From assembly GCF_019097595.1 (NCBI RefSeq), contig NC_080719.1, positions 13,882,001-13,946,000 of the forward strand: a stretch of 64,000 nt of DNA, written 5' to 3'. Under the pieces are notes generated by a model. That model was given only the letters and a program-made list of their open reading frames with translations. It searched no databases and was not told the origin of the DNA. This DNA is from Hemibagrus wyckioides (lineage: Eukaryota > Chordata > Actinopteri > Siluriformes > Bagridae). Below are positions 45,063-55,345 of this stretch, one piece after another. Each line of letters begins with the position of its first letter. Position 1 is the first letter of the stretch. The position numbers and the translations under genes are program-made.

Positions 45063-45554
45063 ACACTGATTAAAGAAAATGAAAGATTAGTAATGAATGG
45101 TGATGAAGAGTAAAGACTAGATGTCTATAATTGTAAAGCTCTTAGTTGATGTTTTAGTGAACCGTGATGTTGGATAATGGCTTTGTGATTACAATGTTTG
45201 GATGCAGTTTTCGAAATGTCAGCTGAAAAGTTGAAGAGAATTTCCCCTAGTCTCAAATTCAGGAACTTTTCCGGGCAAATATGTATTTAAAGGTGCAACA
45301 AGCATGAACTCAGCGGCTTCTTTATTAAGGTTTATCCATTAGCATGATTATATGATTCAGAAGTCAATGCGCATGCAGATAACATTAAACCTGGAAGATC
45401 CATAATCATAAACAAAAAGCCAGATAGATAAATGTAAAAGAAAAATAAAGCTCTGTAACACAGACCAACAGAGACACAATAAAAAGACATTTTAAAAAAG
45501 AAAACTGTCCTTCGCAGCTCCTGTATTTCTAAAGTGGTAAATCTAAAGAGCTAA
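45063..45554. other. Intergenic, nothing recognised
   Basis: AT-rich; no supported feature. Confidence 0.55.
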
Positions 45555-45722
45555 ACCATCCACTGCAGAGTTAGCTCTCAGTTCTGGTCCCAAGCCCGAA
45601 TAAAATGCGTCAGGAATGGTGTCTGGCATAAAACCTAGCCAAATCAAAACATGTGGTCCAAATGTTCCTCTGTGGTGACCCCAAACAGGGAGGACCCAAA
45701 AGAACTACTACAACAACATCAG
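45555..45722 (+). mobile_element. SINE with RTE-like tail, 5'-truncated
   Basis: GAGTTAGCTCTCAGTTCTGG, TCCCAAGCCCGAATAAAATG, GCGTCAGGAATGGTGTCTGG, CATAAAACCTAGCC and GACCCCAAACAGGG match the body of the SINE at 11436. The tRNA head is missing; it ends in CTACAACAACATC. Confidence 0.7.
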
Positions 45723-46089
45723 TACATTTTTGAGACACTGAAGATTTCCATCCATAAATGATAAGGAAACTCTCTTCACAGATAACTTATCATCAACTAC
45801 AAATTTTATACCCATTTATATAGATTTTACATCAAACAAGTACCTGGGACTTCATGAATATAGCACATGAATATAGACCTGTGATTTTTCTTAAAGCTGG
45901 AAAAACTGTCAGAGCTGCTGGTACAGATAACAAATCATCACCTTCCGACCAAACAGATTCAAAAATTCAACAATGATTTGAAATGTCACACAGAATTTAA
46001 CATTGTTTTTATTGTAGACGACCCCACTGATGTATTTTTCTCAATAATTTCACGCTCTCTTCCACTTTGTTTTGTGAAATCTGACTCCC
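45723..46089. other. Intergenic, nothing recognised
   Basis: AT-rich; no supported feature. Confidence 0.55.
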
Positions 46090-46395
46090 TTTCTGTTCAG
46101 TTTCCGAGTAAGAGAAACTTCAAAAGAGCAGCAGGTGAAAAGAGCATCTCCTGCCACCTGGAGCTCGATCGCTCTGCCTTCGTCTGTTGTTCTTCTCTTG
46201 TTCTCCTTTTTGTCAGAGCCTCGGGATGGAGACCTATCCTCGGACACATGGAGGTGGCATTTTGTTTGTTGAGGGGCTGACACTGACCTTCAGATTTCAT
46301 CCTAGCAATTTCTCTGTTCTTTCAAGGAGGCATGAATCTAATTTGGGCCTGCAAGCAACCATGCCTGCACTCTTTGATCTACAACTTTCAAGGAT
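46090..46395. other. Unique segment, possible conserved element
   Basis: Balanced composition with CACCTGGAGCTCGATCGC, CCTCGGGATGGAGACC and GCATGAATCTAATTTGGGCC. Overlapping short frames on both strands show no domain. Not repeated here. Confidence 0.25.
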
Positions 46396-46400
46396 TACAA

Positions 46401-46440
<40 letters not shown>

Positions 46441-46442
46441 TG
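46401..46442. repeat. (TG)n microsatellite
   Basis: A TG run with one A interruption. Confidence 0.95.
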
Positions 46443-47189
46443 AGGGGGAACCTGGTTTACTGAGGCAATGAAGTTACACTTATGAACAATTTGAATAATA
46501 TACATTGTCTAAAAAATCCAAATCTTTTAAAAAGGTGTGTTTTTTAACACAAATATAAATGATTTCAAAATCCCATCAGCTTATCTCATGTTAGCTTTAG
46601 GGCACTGAAGTCTAAACATTTATTTAAAATTCCACTGAGGAATTCTGTTTGCTAACTTGCTAGCATTATCAATGAAGCTTATGAAGAGGAAAAACATGCT
46701 AAGTTCCTCATATATCACATCAATTTATCTCATGTTAGCAAGTTAACATTGTGAAATCCTGTCTGCTAAGTAGCTAGCGTTAGCTGAGAATTAGAATAAA
46801 GTACCATAAACTCATTTACAAACCTCTATCCTGAATGATTTGTATATCTTTACAGCTTTACCTCTCACTATTAAAAAGCACCAATACTTTAGACTCTGTG
46901 AAACAAACAAACAAAAAAAAAAAATCATAAAACTTTGTCATGTCAACAAACACATGTTTTTAATCTGTTCCTGTGAACACTGTTAATATGAAAAATGATA
47001 AACTGTGATGAATATTCTTCAAGATCATACTGTTCAGCTGCAGAAAACTATTGGATATCTTTTATATTTAAATACTTATGCAAATTGTGATTGTAGCAAA
47101 CGAGGCAGATATTAGCACAGGTGAAGAATTAGCAGTATGGTTGTTGACCTGTGGCACTCAGCACTTAAAAGATTGAGTGAAGGACATGA
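46443..47189. other. Intergenic, nothing recognised
   Basis: AT-rich, with words like TGTTAGC and GCTAGC(A/G)TTA repeated near 46640-46790. No gene. Confidence 0.5.
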
Positions 47190-47560
47190 AAGAGCAGCTT
47201 TAATAGACTGAATTTCATTTTGCTGTTTAATCCTCTACCATATGTTAAAAGCTGCAGACATCCGAGTGTCTGAGAGGCTTTTGATACCATCTACCGCGTC
47301 TTTGTGAATTGGGCCGAGGAGCGTCAGACTGCATTTCAGGTTGTAATGCTCAGGATAGCGGCCTAAATCGACGAGCTTCGCATCACATACCTAATGGAAA
47401 AATGGCACATGAGCTCTAATGGGCTTGCACAAATGGCTTCTCTTCTCTTACCCTGCAGCAGAGGGTAAAGTGCTTTCACATTCCAGTCTGATCTTGAAGA
47501 GGAGAAGAAGCCTCAAGTGATTCGACATGGCAGCGTGGGTCAGAGATAAGAGTGGCCTAA
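47190..47560. other. Unique CpG-containing segment, possible conserved element
   Basis: ACATCCGAGTGTCTGAGAGG, ACCGCGTCTTTGTGAATTGG, GCCGAGGAGCGTCAGACTGC, ATAGCGGCCTAAATCGACG and TAATGGAAAAATGGCAC. It is the longest balanced, CpG-containing unique block in the right half. No coding frame. Possible ancient regulatory element. Confidence 0.35.
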
Positions 47561-47999
47561 GCCTGGAGTCATGTGATAAAAGGACTGTGAGTAGAAATTG
47601 AACAGGATGGTTAGGAGCATCTTGCTCTACTTTTTTTTTGTAAGATGAAGAAAAAGTAGGTTTTGAGGCTTCACTCTGGCATTTCTAGAAGGGCCATCTT
47701 GCCAGAGAAGGTGCCAATTCTGCCGCTTTTACTCACCCTGTGATGTGGGCTGTTCCTGATAGACCTCAACAAATTAGGCAAAATATGTTAAAAGAAAGTT
47801 AAAGTAGAAACATTCCGAAACATGTTGGGCCGCCACAAGCCTGCAGAACAGCTTCAGTGCATCTTGCTATTGATTGAAGTGTGAGCAATAGGGATGTGAC
47901 TGAACACATTATATGGAAAGAAGATATAATGTGTTCCAAACAAATATAAATAAACAAGTATTCTTCTCTTTTCTGTCATGTGACCTTCTCTTTTCTGTT
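47561..47999. other. Intergenic with one repeat-like patch
   Basis: CATGTTGGGCCGCCACAAGC then AGAACAGCTTCAGTGC near 47822-47860 resembles a short DNA-transposon phrase seen in fish. The rest is unassigned. Confidence 0.4.
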
Positions 48000-48212
48000 T
48001 GCACCTAGCTGCACACTGTGCACTTTACATGGCTAAGACAAACTTCTGTCCTAGCTCTGTGGTGTTGTTTGTTGTTTTGTGTTGAACTTGTTGTTGTATG
48101 TTTATGTAGCACCAGGTCCTGGAGAAACGTTGTTTCATTTCACTATGTACTGCGCCAGCTATATGTGGTTGAAATGACAATAAAAGCTTCTTGAATCTTG
48201 AATCTTGATCAT
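48000..48212 (+). mobile_element. LINE 3'-end-like fragment
   Basis: GCACCAGGTCCTGGAGAAACG, TTGTTTCATTTCACTATGTAC and GAAATGACAATAAAAGC then TTGAATCTTGAATCTTGA repeats. The ending in short tandem repeats is typical of a fish LINE tail. Confidence 0.6.
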
Positions 48213-48517
48213 GTATCATTTGCTTTAGTAACTCTCCAAAATAAAACCATGTTTCTATCATGTTTTTTTTTTTACAATCCATTCAAAAATCAAAAGAAAT
48301 TTTTATGGAAAAAAATCTCAGCTGGAAAAATAATCTCTAAATTAATTTCAAATAATTTGTCTTTTTTAAATGAATGTTCTCTTTATTTCATTATTAAAAT
48401 GAATCATACAGGCATTATAATGAAATACCAATTAGAGGACCCCATTTTAACTGGGAACAATAAATCATCACATTTTTAGAGTCAGTGAGTAAGTCAGTAA
48501 TTATTATGTCCAGTAAG
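48213..48517. other. Intergenic, nothing recognised
   Basis: Very AT-rich; no supported feature. Confidence 0.55.
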
Positions 48518-48962
48518 GTTCTCCCTCTCTCTCTCTCTCTTTCTCTCTCCCCACATGCTTCTCCTGAGATACCAGTGATCCTGACCTCTTCTGCTCCCGG
48601 ACTTGCCGTGTTTCTGGTTGGAGTCTTCTTATAGACTAGTCTTATATAAAATTAGAATGAATTTCTTGGTTAAACAATTGTAAACCATATAGTACACAGT
48701 TATAGAAGGGAAATTATTTGCATCAGGTGTTACCAAGATAAGGATGGGTTCCTTTGAGTCTGGTTCTTCTCAAGGTTTCTTCCACATATCATCTCTGGGA
48801 CTTTTTCTTTGCTACCATCAGCTCTGGCTTACTCATTAAAGCTAAATTTATCATTTATATCCTGAATTTATACATACTGTATATCTGTAAATCTGCTTTA
48901 TGCAACCATGTCCACTTTTAAAAGCAACATAAGAATATTTGAATTAAATTCCAGATTTGGGG
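48518..48962 (+). mobile_element. Dispersed repeat A, second copy, with (CT)n head
   Basis: Begins with a CT run, then CTCCTGAGATACCAGTGATCC, GATGGGTTCCTTTGAGTCTGG, TTCTCAAGGTTTC and CATCTCTGGGAC, ending AATATTTGAATTAAATT. It is the counterpart of 22245-22855 in the opposite orientation and lacks part of its middle. Confidence 0.65.
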
Positions 48963-48977
48963 GAAAAGATTTACAGT

Positions 48978-49133
48978 ATTTGGCAGACCCCGTTATCCCA
49001 AGCAACTTACATTTATCTCACTTGTACAGCAGTTGAGCAGTTGAGGGCCCAGCAGTAGCAGCCTGGCAGTGCTAGGATTTGAACTCAACCTTCCAGTCAG
49101 TTGTCTAAAGTCTTAGCCACTGAGCAACAACTG
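48978..49133 (-). mobile_element. tRNA-derived SINE
   Basis: Plus strand: TTTGGCAGACCCCGTTATCC, AACTTACATTTATCTCACTTG, CAGTTGAGCAGTTGAGGGCC, GGATTTGAACTCAACCTTCC, all reversed SINE parts in order. Confidence 0.75.
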
Positions 49134-52100
49134 CTTTTAAAAACTAGCTTGCTTATACAGAAAACTTTCCAGGAAAGTCCATAGGGTGTCTGAGCACAAC
49201 TCAAACTAGACTCAAATTTTGCCCTTGGAGCACTTAACAGTTACAGATCGTGGCAATGCATTACGTCTATTCTGGATCTGCACTGGAGGATTGAACACCA
49301 TCCTTCCAGAAGACCCTTCCTGAAATAATGTTGATGATCCCTAACACATATTTTAAATGAGTTGATATGAGTGTAAAGTCCAAAGCAAACCATTTCCATT
49401 CCTATTTCCATCCTCACCAAACCATTAGATAGAAATATTTCATAAGATAAAGATGTTCAGTCAGAAGAACTGTGTATTGATTTGGACCTGCTCACAGCAG
49501 AGGGTCATGCATTAATTCCTGTGCTGTTCTGCTCACACTCTAATGCACTAGGAATGAAATAGTTACTTATAATTACATATGTGAAAAGAACATGTACATC
49601 GATTGTGTTTACTTTAGTCTTTTAAGAAGCACAGGCCTAACACGATGGAACATAACAGACAGGAGGTGAGATTAGCTACAGTAACAGCAAAATTAGTCAC
49701 AGTGCTTGAAATATAGTTGACCTTGTTCAGTTTTTCATAGTTACAAATTAAAATATTATGCTGTTAATTGCTTGAGTAATATTGCTCAACAGGGTGAGAT
49801 GTTTATGAGTGGAACAGGGTGAGGGAAAAAAATAATAATTAAGTGGAGGGTTGGGACTTCGGGGACTTAGCAAGTTGAAATATCATTTGGTGAGAGTGGT
49901 GTCACTGCTGGGTTCATTTCTGAAGCAAAAGTACCTTTATGAAAAAATAACTACATACAAGAAACAAAATAATGAACATTTTACTAAATACTGTAGGAAC
50001 TGATCCAAATCATATAGTATTTATGCAATTATAATAGAGGCAACAAGATGTTGATTGATGCATGAGGCATTGAAATTTATGCCATAAATGTTTACACATG
50101 TTTTTGTGTTTTTGGAAAGCTTTGAAACACCCTGTATTTCTCATCCTGTTGTTTTTTTTGGCTTCCTACAAGGGTGAAAAATAGCAATTCTGGTTTATTT
50201 TGTTGATATTGCAAAATGTACACAATAGTTTTATTGGCGAACAATGTCATTACTTAAACCATTTTTTTACAAACAATTTGTAAAAAAAAAAAAAAAAAAA
50301 AAAAGCTGCTGACACTAAGAATCACACAAATTTCTAAAAGGATTTTTTTTTTTTTATTGCTTGCCTTGTATGCATAAATTCAATACAAATTTACCTATGG
50401 AGTTTTTTCCAGACTTTATCATTCGGTTTGCTCCTATACTCAAAATCTGAATTTCCATAAAACAGCAGTGATGGAAGCCTGACTGCTGTTTTGCCTGCTT
50501 TAAAATACTTGTCTCAACTTATCAGCTCATTATCAAATCCTTTGGGAGGTTAAAGTGCAGGAAAACAAAATCGAATACTGCAGAGATGCTGAAAAATCAG
50601 GACTTTAAAGCACAGATGAACAGTATATCAACTGTTTTGTTGTATTACATTAATAGGACACAACAATCCTGCTCTTTTACTCATACATACACACCACACC
50701 AGTCTGTCAGGGGCCGAAACAAAGGCAGCAGGGTGCAAGGCATTATTTGGTAAAAGCATTTCCCTCACAGCATGGCTTCAGCCCTCAGCTCAATCTGTCT
50801 GCCAGACTCAGATTGATATGTCTGTGAGGCAGAGCCGGTCTGTGACAGCTCCTCCCAGAGGTGGGAGCCACTCGGCTATTTGACTTTTTTTAATCTTTTT
50901 TCTTAGTTCTTTGTTTAAAGGAGAGGGTTTGTCAGGTTCACACTACACTGCACCACTCTGATAATCCTAATCACCTTTTTTCTGCATGACAGCACAGTTA
51001 CATTCCCGGATTCAAAGTATAATTCATTTAATGTACTTAAGTTCCATAGCTGCCCAATGGACACTGTTGCATCATTGGGTCAGAACTACCCAGTACATGA
51101 AGGATTTGGCCTCACTGATACGTTGCTTTGGATGAAACCATCAGCCAAATATATGCAACATATGTGATTTTAATAGAACCAACTGTAAATCTGCACATAT
51201 ATGCTGTTATCCAATGAGTATATCATGTGACAGCAGCACAATACATAAAGCCATGCATCAAGAGCTTCAGTTAATGTTAACATAAAACATCAGAATGGGG
51301 AAAAAGTGATCTCTGATTTGATTGTAGCATGGCTCTTGGTCATTGCAGAATGGCAGAAGGTGTTTGCAGACTACAGAATAGAAGGAATAGCTTATAGTTG
51401 TCAGGACAGCTCAGCCAGGCTCTAGGATGGCAGGTGTAGGGGCTTACAGGCCTCAGGATTAGATGAGTTGGAATTTGTAAACCTTTGGGTGGCAGGAGTT
51501 GGAGCTTGAGGACCTCAGGTTTGGCAAAAGAAAGATATATGATAGAAGGACTAGGGGATTATATAGTACAGGATAGCTGTGAGGTAAAAGGTGTTATTGG
51601 TGTGAGGTGGTGGTGTTTCTCTAAAATGCTGAGTAATTCTTGGCTTAGAGAAAGATACTTTTGTGAAGTAATTACTTATACAAGCAGACTGAACCAGATG
51701 TAAATTGATCTTAAAACCGTGTAGCTGATATAAAAATGAAATGTTTGATGTTCAGGATTTTTTTCATTTTACATATTTTGTTTATTTCTCACTCTGGAAA
51801 AAAAGACTTTTCAAATTGCTTTGAAAGTCTGGAAGGACAATATCACAGATCAGGTAAACCTGTGTCAAAAATGCCAAGCAAATCAAAATGCAATTCAGTT
51901 TTGATTCATTCATGGCCTATGAGTCATTCTCCTACAGGCATAACACCACTCACAAAATAAGCAAATCAAAGTGGCACATCCACTTCTTGTATAATATATT
52001 TGGCTCTGAGGGAAGCTGTGCATGATGGAAATGCAAGGGAAGTGCGAGTGGGCTTTGCTAAAAGCCAAAGGAATAAATCAATGGCTTTAATGAGGAGGTT

Positions 52101-53089
52101 GTAATGAACTCGGAGCTCACCCATCCAGCCTCAGCTTCAGCCCACTCTGGCTAATGGATGCAGGGTCGCTCGCTTCACAGGCTTGGTGCCATGAACTGGG
52201 TGTCTGCCTGAAAACATCATATTTCCCCAAAAGAGTGTTTACTGCAAAGTCAGGCAACAGTATTTCATAAAAATACAACTAAAGAGCAGTTTAAGAAGTG
52301 AGAAGTTTCTTTCTTTGTATCTTCCTTATAGTAACCATTTTTCATATCTTACTTTCCTAAAACAATGTATATAATAGCGTCCTTCAAAACATCGCACATG
52401 CCTCTCTCTCTGTCTGACTTGTCATCATCGTGAAGAGACATTATTACATTGTTTCATAATGATGCACTAGAGCAAGCTGTCATTATGGCTGTCCCCTGGA
52501 GTGCCCCGATCTCCTCTCACTGAGCTCAATACCCACTGGGTTTGTCGATACTGAATGTCGGATCAGCATACCTAAAATTTGACCTGCTTTCTGCCGGGAT
52601 ACCTGAGACAACCAATAACAAACAGTGTGGAAAACAACAGCTCATGTGGTAGAAACAGGCCGATCCTGATGGTATCGTGTCATTGCATCATGCTTGAGCA
52701 ACTGGAGCTCAGTTTAGCTGTTACATGACATGCCAAAAATATCTCAGATAGTATGTGTATTAGACATGTCACATCCCTTTAAAATTGCATGGAAATTTCC
52801 TTAAAAGATTCGCTATACATTTAAACGTTAATGAGCCTATCATTTTCCATTAGCTGATTTGTGCAGGTCATTTGTCTGTTTTCGTGTTGAAACAAGTCTT
52901 TGTTTTTGTTGCCCATGTTAATGGATGAAAAATGGATTTTACATGTGTGCAGCCTCTTGATATTTAAACAGGGGAAGAAGGAAAGGCTAACAAGAACAAC
53001 AAAGTTCCTGGAGCAACTGAAGATAATGTTTTTCAAGAACTTGTTTGCATTTACTTTAAATGTTCCTTAGGTATGTCACTAATTTTGAC
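49134..53089. other. Long intergenic stretch
   Basis: Almost 4 kb without a recognised gene or repeat family. Poly(A) (50281-50304) and poly(T) (50343-50356) runs face each other about 40 bp apart. The block 52010-52190 is less AT-rich (AACTCGGAGCTCACCC, AGGGTCGCTCGCTTCAC). Confidence 0.5.
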
Positions 53090-53230
53090 ACACTGAATTA
53101 AAAGAAAATGATTAGAATCAACAACAAATACTTATTTAAATACTTTTTTATTTGAAGTACTGTGTGTAATTTCTATAAATGTCATTTTTATGAAGGGTGC
53201 CGATATTTCTGGAAGACACTATGATTATGG
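53090..53230 (+). mobile_element. Tc1-like 3'-end fragment, copy 1
   Basis: GAAAATGATTAGAATCAACAAC, GTGTGTAATTTC, TGAAGGGTGCCGATATTTCTGG. It shares GGGTGCC(A/G)ATATTTCTGGAAGA with 54405. Phrases like this are found at fish Tc1 element ends. Confidence 0.5.
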
Positions 53231-53359
53231 TTATCAGCTTTGTCCCTGCTAGTGGCAATCCCTTATTTGTATCTCTTATTTGTAATCTTAGTAAATCTGG
53301 TCCTGAAATCAGAAACTAGAATCTTATTAAATATGTACATTTGAGTAGTAGACAAACTA

Positions 53360-53480
53360 GTAACAACGGACATTGCCTCAAATCGGCTTTACAGAAGTAT
53401 AGAAACAAAGAAATAATGATAAATTTTGAAAATTAAGTTACTATTTAGCCCTAGCATTTATCCCTAATGAGCAAGGCTGT
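53360..53480 (-). mobile_element. Dispersed repeat A, tail fragment
   Basis: AACGGACATTGCCTCAAATCGG, CTTTACAGAAGTATAG and CATTTATCCCTAATGAGCAAGG match the low-coordinate end of 22245-22855. Confidence 0.55.
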
Positions 53481-53879
53481 ATATGCTCATGTCCATAACC
53501 TGCTGTACAGTTTTACAGCTTTTTAGAGGACATGCTCTGTGTTACGGATGTCTTCACTAATTGAAGAGGACACACAACAGTTAATGGAAACGCCCAACTC
53601 TCATACACAACAGCTACAGCCAAGACCCAGTGACAGTCTAAATCAAGATGTAATCACAATGGCCGGCCCTCTCCTTCTGGCTATCTCTGTGCTCCCATCC
53701 ATCAACTAACCTCCAGTAAACAAAAACGAGCTGGCAATCAGCTCACCTCATAAACGCCGCAGCCCAGCGTTCAGTCCAACAGCAAACTTTACAATTCAAA
53801 CTTATTTAGTTGTATAAAAACCAGAGGCAAAAGTAATTCCCTTTAACATGTTCTCATATAATCTGACACATAAAACAAT
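53481..53879. other. Intergenic, nothing recognised
   Basis: No supported gene; a slightly GC-richer patch lies at 53640-53770. Confidence 0.5.
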
Positions 53880-54235
53880 GAAGCTTTGCCTTTGGAAAGC
53901 AAGGAGGCACTGAGGATACTGAGAAGCGTCTCTCGCTGTCATCGCAATTTAGGAGGGTCAAATCTCACAATGGCTCTGCTAATAACATATGCAGGTTATA
54001 AAACAACAGAGCAGATATTTCATGCTGACAGGGACGTAATCTTCCTGATTGATTTTGTGAGTTTTGGGCTACAAATTGTAGCTGGACACGGCAGATGAGT
54101 CAGGCTTGTGTCTGCCATGCTGTAAGGGTGAGGAGGGATCATAAATCTGAGCACGCTTATGCCACCCAGGCTAGACAGACCAATCACAAGACAGAAGCCA
54201 TGCGGATATACTTCTGACCTACCACACAGAGCTGA
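53880..54235. other. Unique segment, possible conserved element
   Basis: GGAGGGTCAAATCTCACAATGG, GACAGGGACGTAATCTTCC, CTGGACACGGCAGATGAGTC and GAGCACGCTTATGCC. It is non-repetitive and of balanced composition. Short frames on both strands have no domain. Confidence 0.28.
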
Positions 54236-54369
54236 CATTTCTCATCTGCAGGAAGAACTTTTTTTTTTCTATGTATTTAATGTCAGAGCAAGGAAGGTTT
54301 TATGAAATGGCTCATGCATAATCATGCTGATCATGTGACCACTAGTGGATCTGCCCCTCCTTTTTTTTA

Positions 54370-54455
54370 CTGTAAAATTTGAATCGTTATGTGTAATTTT
54401 TTATAAAGGGTGCCAATATTTCTGGAAGATACTATGATTATGATTATCAGCTTAG
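54370..54455 (+). mobile_element. Tc1-like 3'-end fragment, copy 2
   Basis: AAATTTGAATCG, GTGTAATTTTTTATAAAGGG and GTGCCAATATTTCTGGAAG. It shares about 50 bases with 53195-53245 with few differences. Confidence 0.5.
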
Positions 54456-54784
54456 TCCCTGATTTACACCAGGAAACAATATCACTAGCAACAGCCCCAC
54501 TAGCCTCACACACCCCATATGAGCAGCTGATATTTGCTTTGATTTTTGCTTTTTTATTTAATATTAGGGCTAGGATTAGACAAACTTTTTATGATAGATG
54601 GCTCATACGTAATCTTAACATAATAAAAAAAATACTATTAAATGCTAGCTCAAGCATCACATTAAACCAATGCAATGATTTTGCTAAAAAACATGACATG
54701 TAAAACATCACATAGTATTTTTCTGATATTTCAGCTGTCCAGCTGTGTGTGTGGCCTTTATTTACAACATGACTGGTTTTAATT

Positions 54785-55015
54785 TTTTTATGACAATGTC
54801 AGCAAAACAGACTCAGAAATGCAGATGCAGATGGAGGCCAGTTAACAGCAAACAATCCAAAAACACTTTAAGCATAAAAAAGTTCAATCAGATAGCAAAC
54901 AGTTTAACATGGGCTAGGCAAAAATTGTCAAACATTTCTAGAACAAAGGCGTCTAGGACACAAGGAACAAAATGATTACATCACAAAGAATAACTGAAAC
55001 TTATCTTATAAACAG
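54785..55015 (-). mobile_element. LTR-like fragment, minus strand
   Basis: AATGTCAGCAAAACAGACTC, GATGCAGATGGAGGCCAG and repeated AAACA-rich blocks resemble the reversed fish LTR tail seen at 37488. Weakly supported. Confidence 0.3.
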
Positions 55016-55289
55016 TGCAAAACACAACATACTAATTAATCCCGAGTGAAAACAGTCAAAATGATGGTGATGGAGACAGAGAGCTAGAGAGTGCAGGTGG
55101 TTTCTGGGAAGGTGAGTCCAGTGCGGTCATGCATGTAGGCTGTGTTGAACTGTGATAGAGGACATGACAGACACAGTAACACTAACCTGGATATCTCCAT
55201 GCAAAAAGCACTGCAGTGATACATTTTTGCAATTTGATCACTATTTTCCTGCAAGTATTTAAGCATGAAATGCTTTTTCCCCAAAGTTT
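55016..55289. other. Intergenic, nothing recognised
   Basis: No supported feature. Confidence 0.5.
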
Positions 55290-55345
55290 ACACTGACGTT
55301 ATGTTTTTTAAATAATAATAATAATAATGATAATAATAATAAAGA
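55290..55345. repeat. (AAT)n-rich run
   Basis: Imperfect AAT/GAT repeats at about 55311-55342. Confidence 0.85.

Noticed and set aside
50281..50356. Facing poly(A) and poly(T) runs as ends of a retrocopy pair
   Set aside because: No transcript-like or LINE-like sequence is attached to either run; could be chance or a small hairpin.
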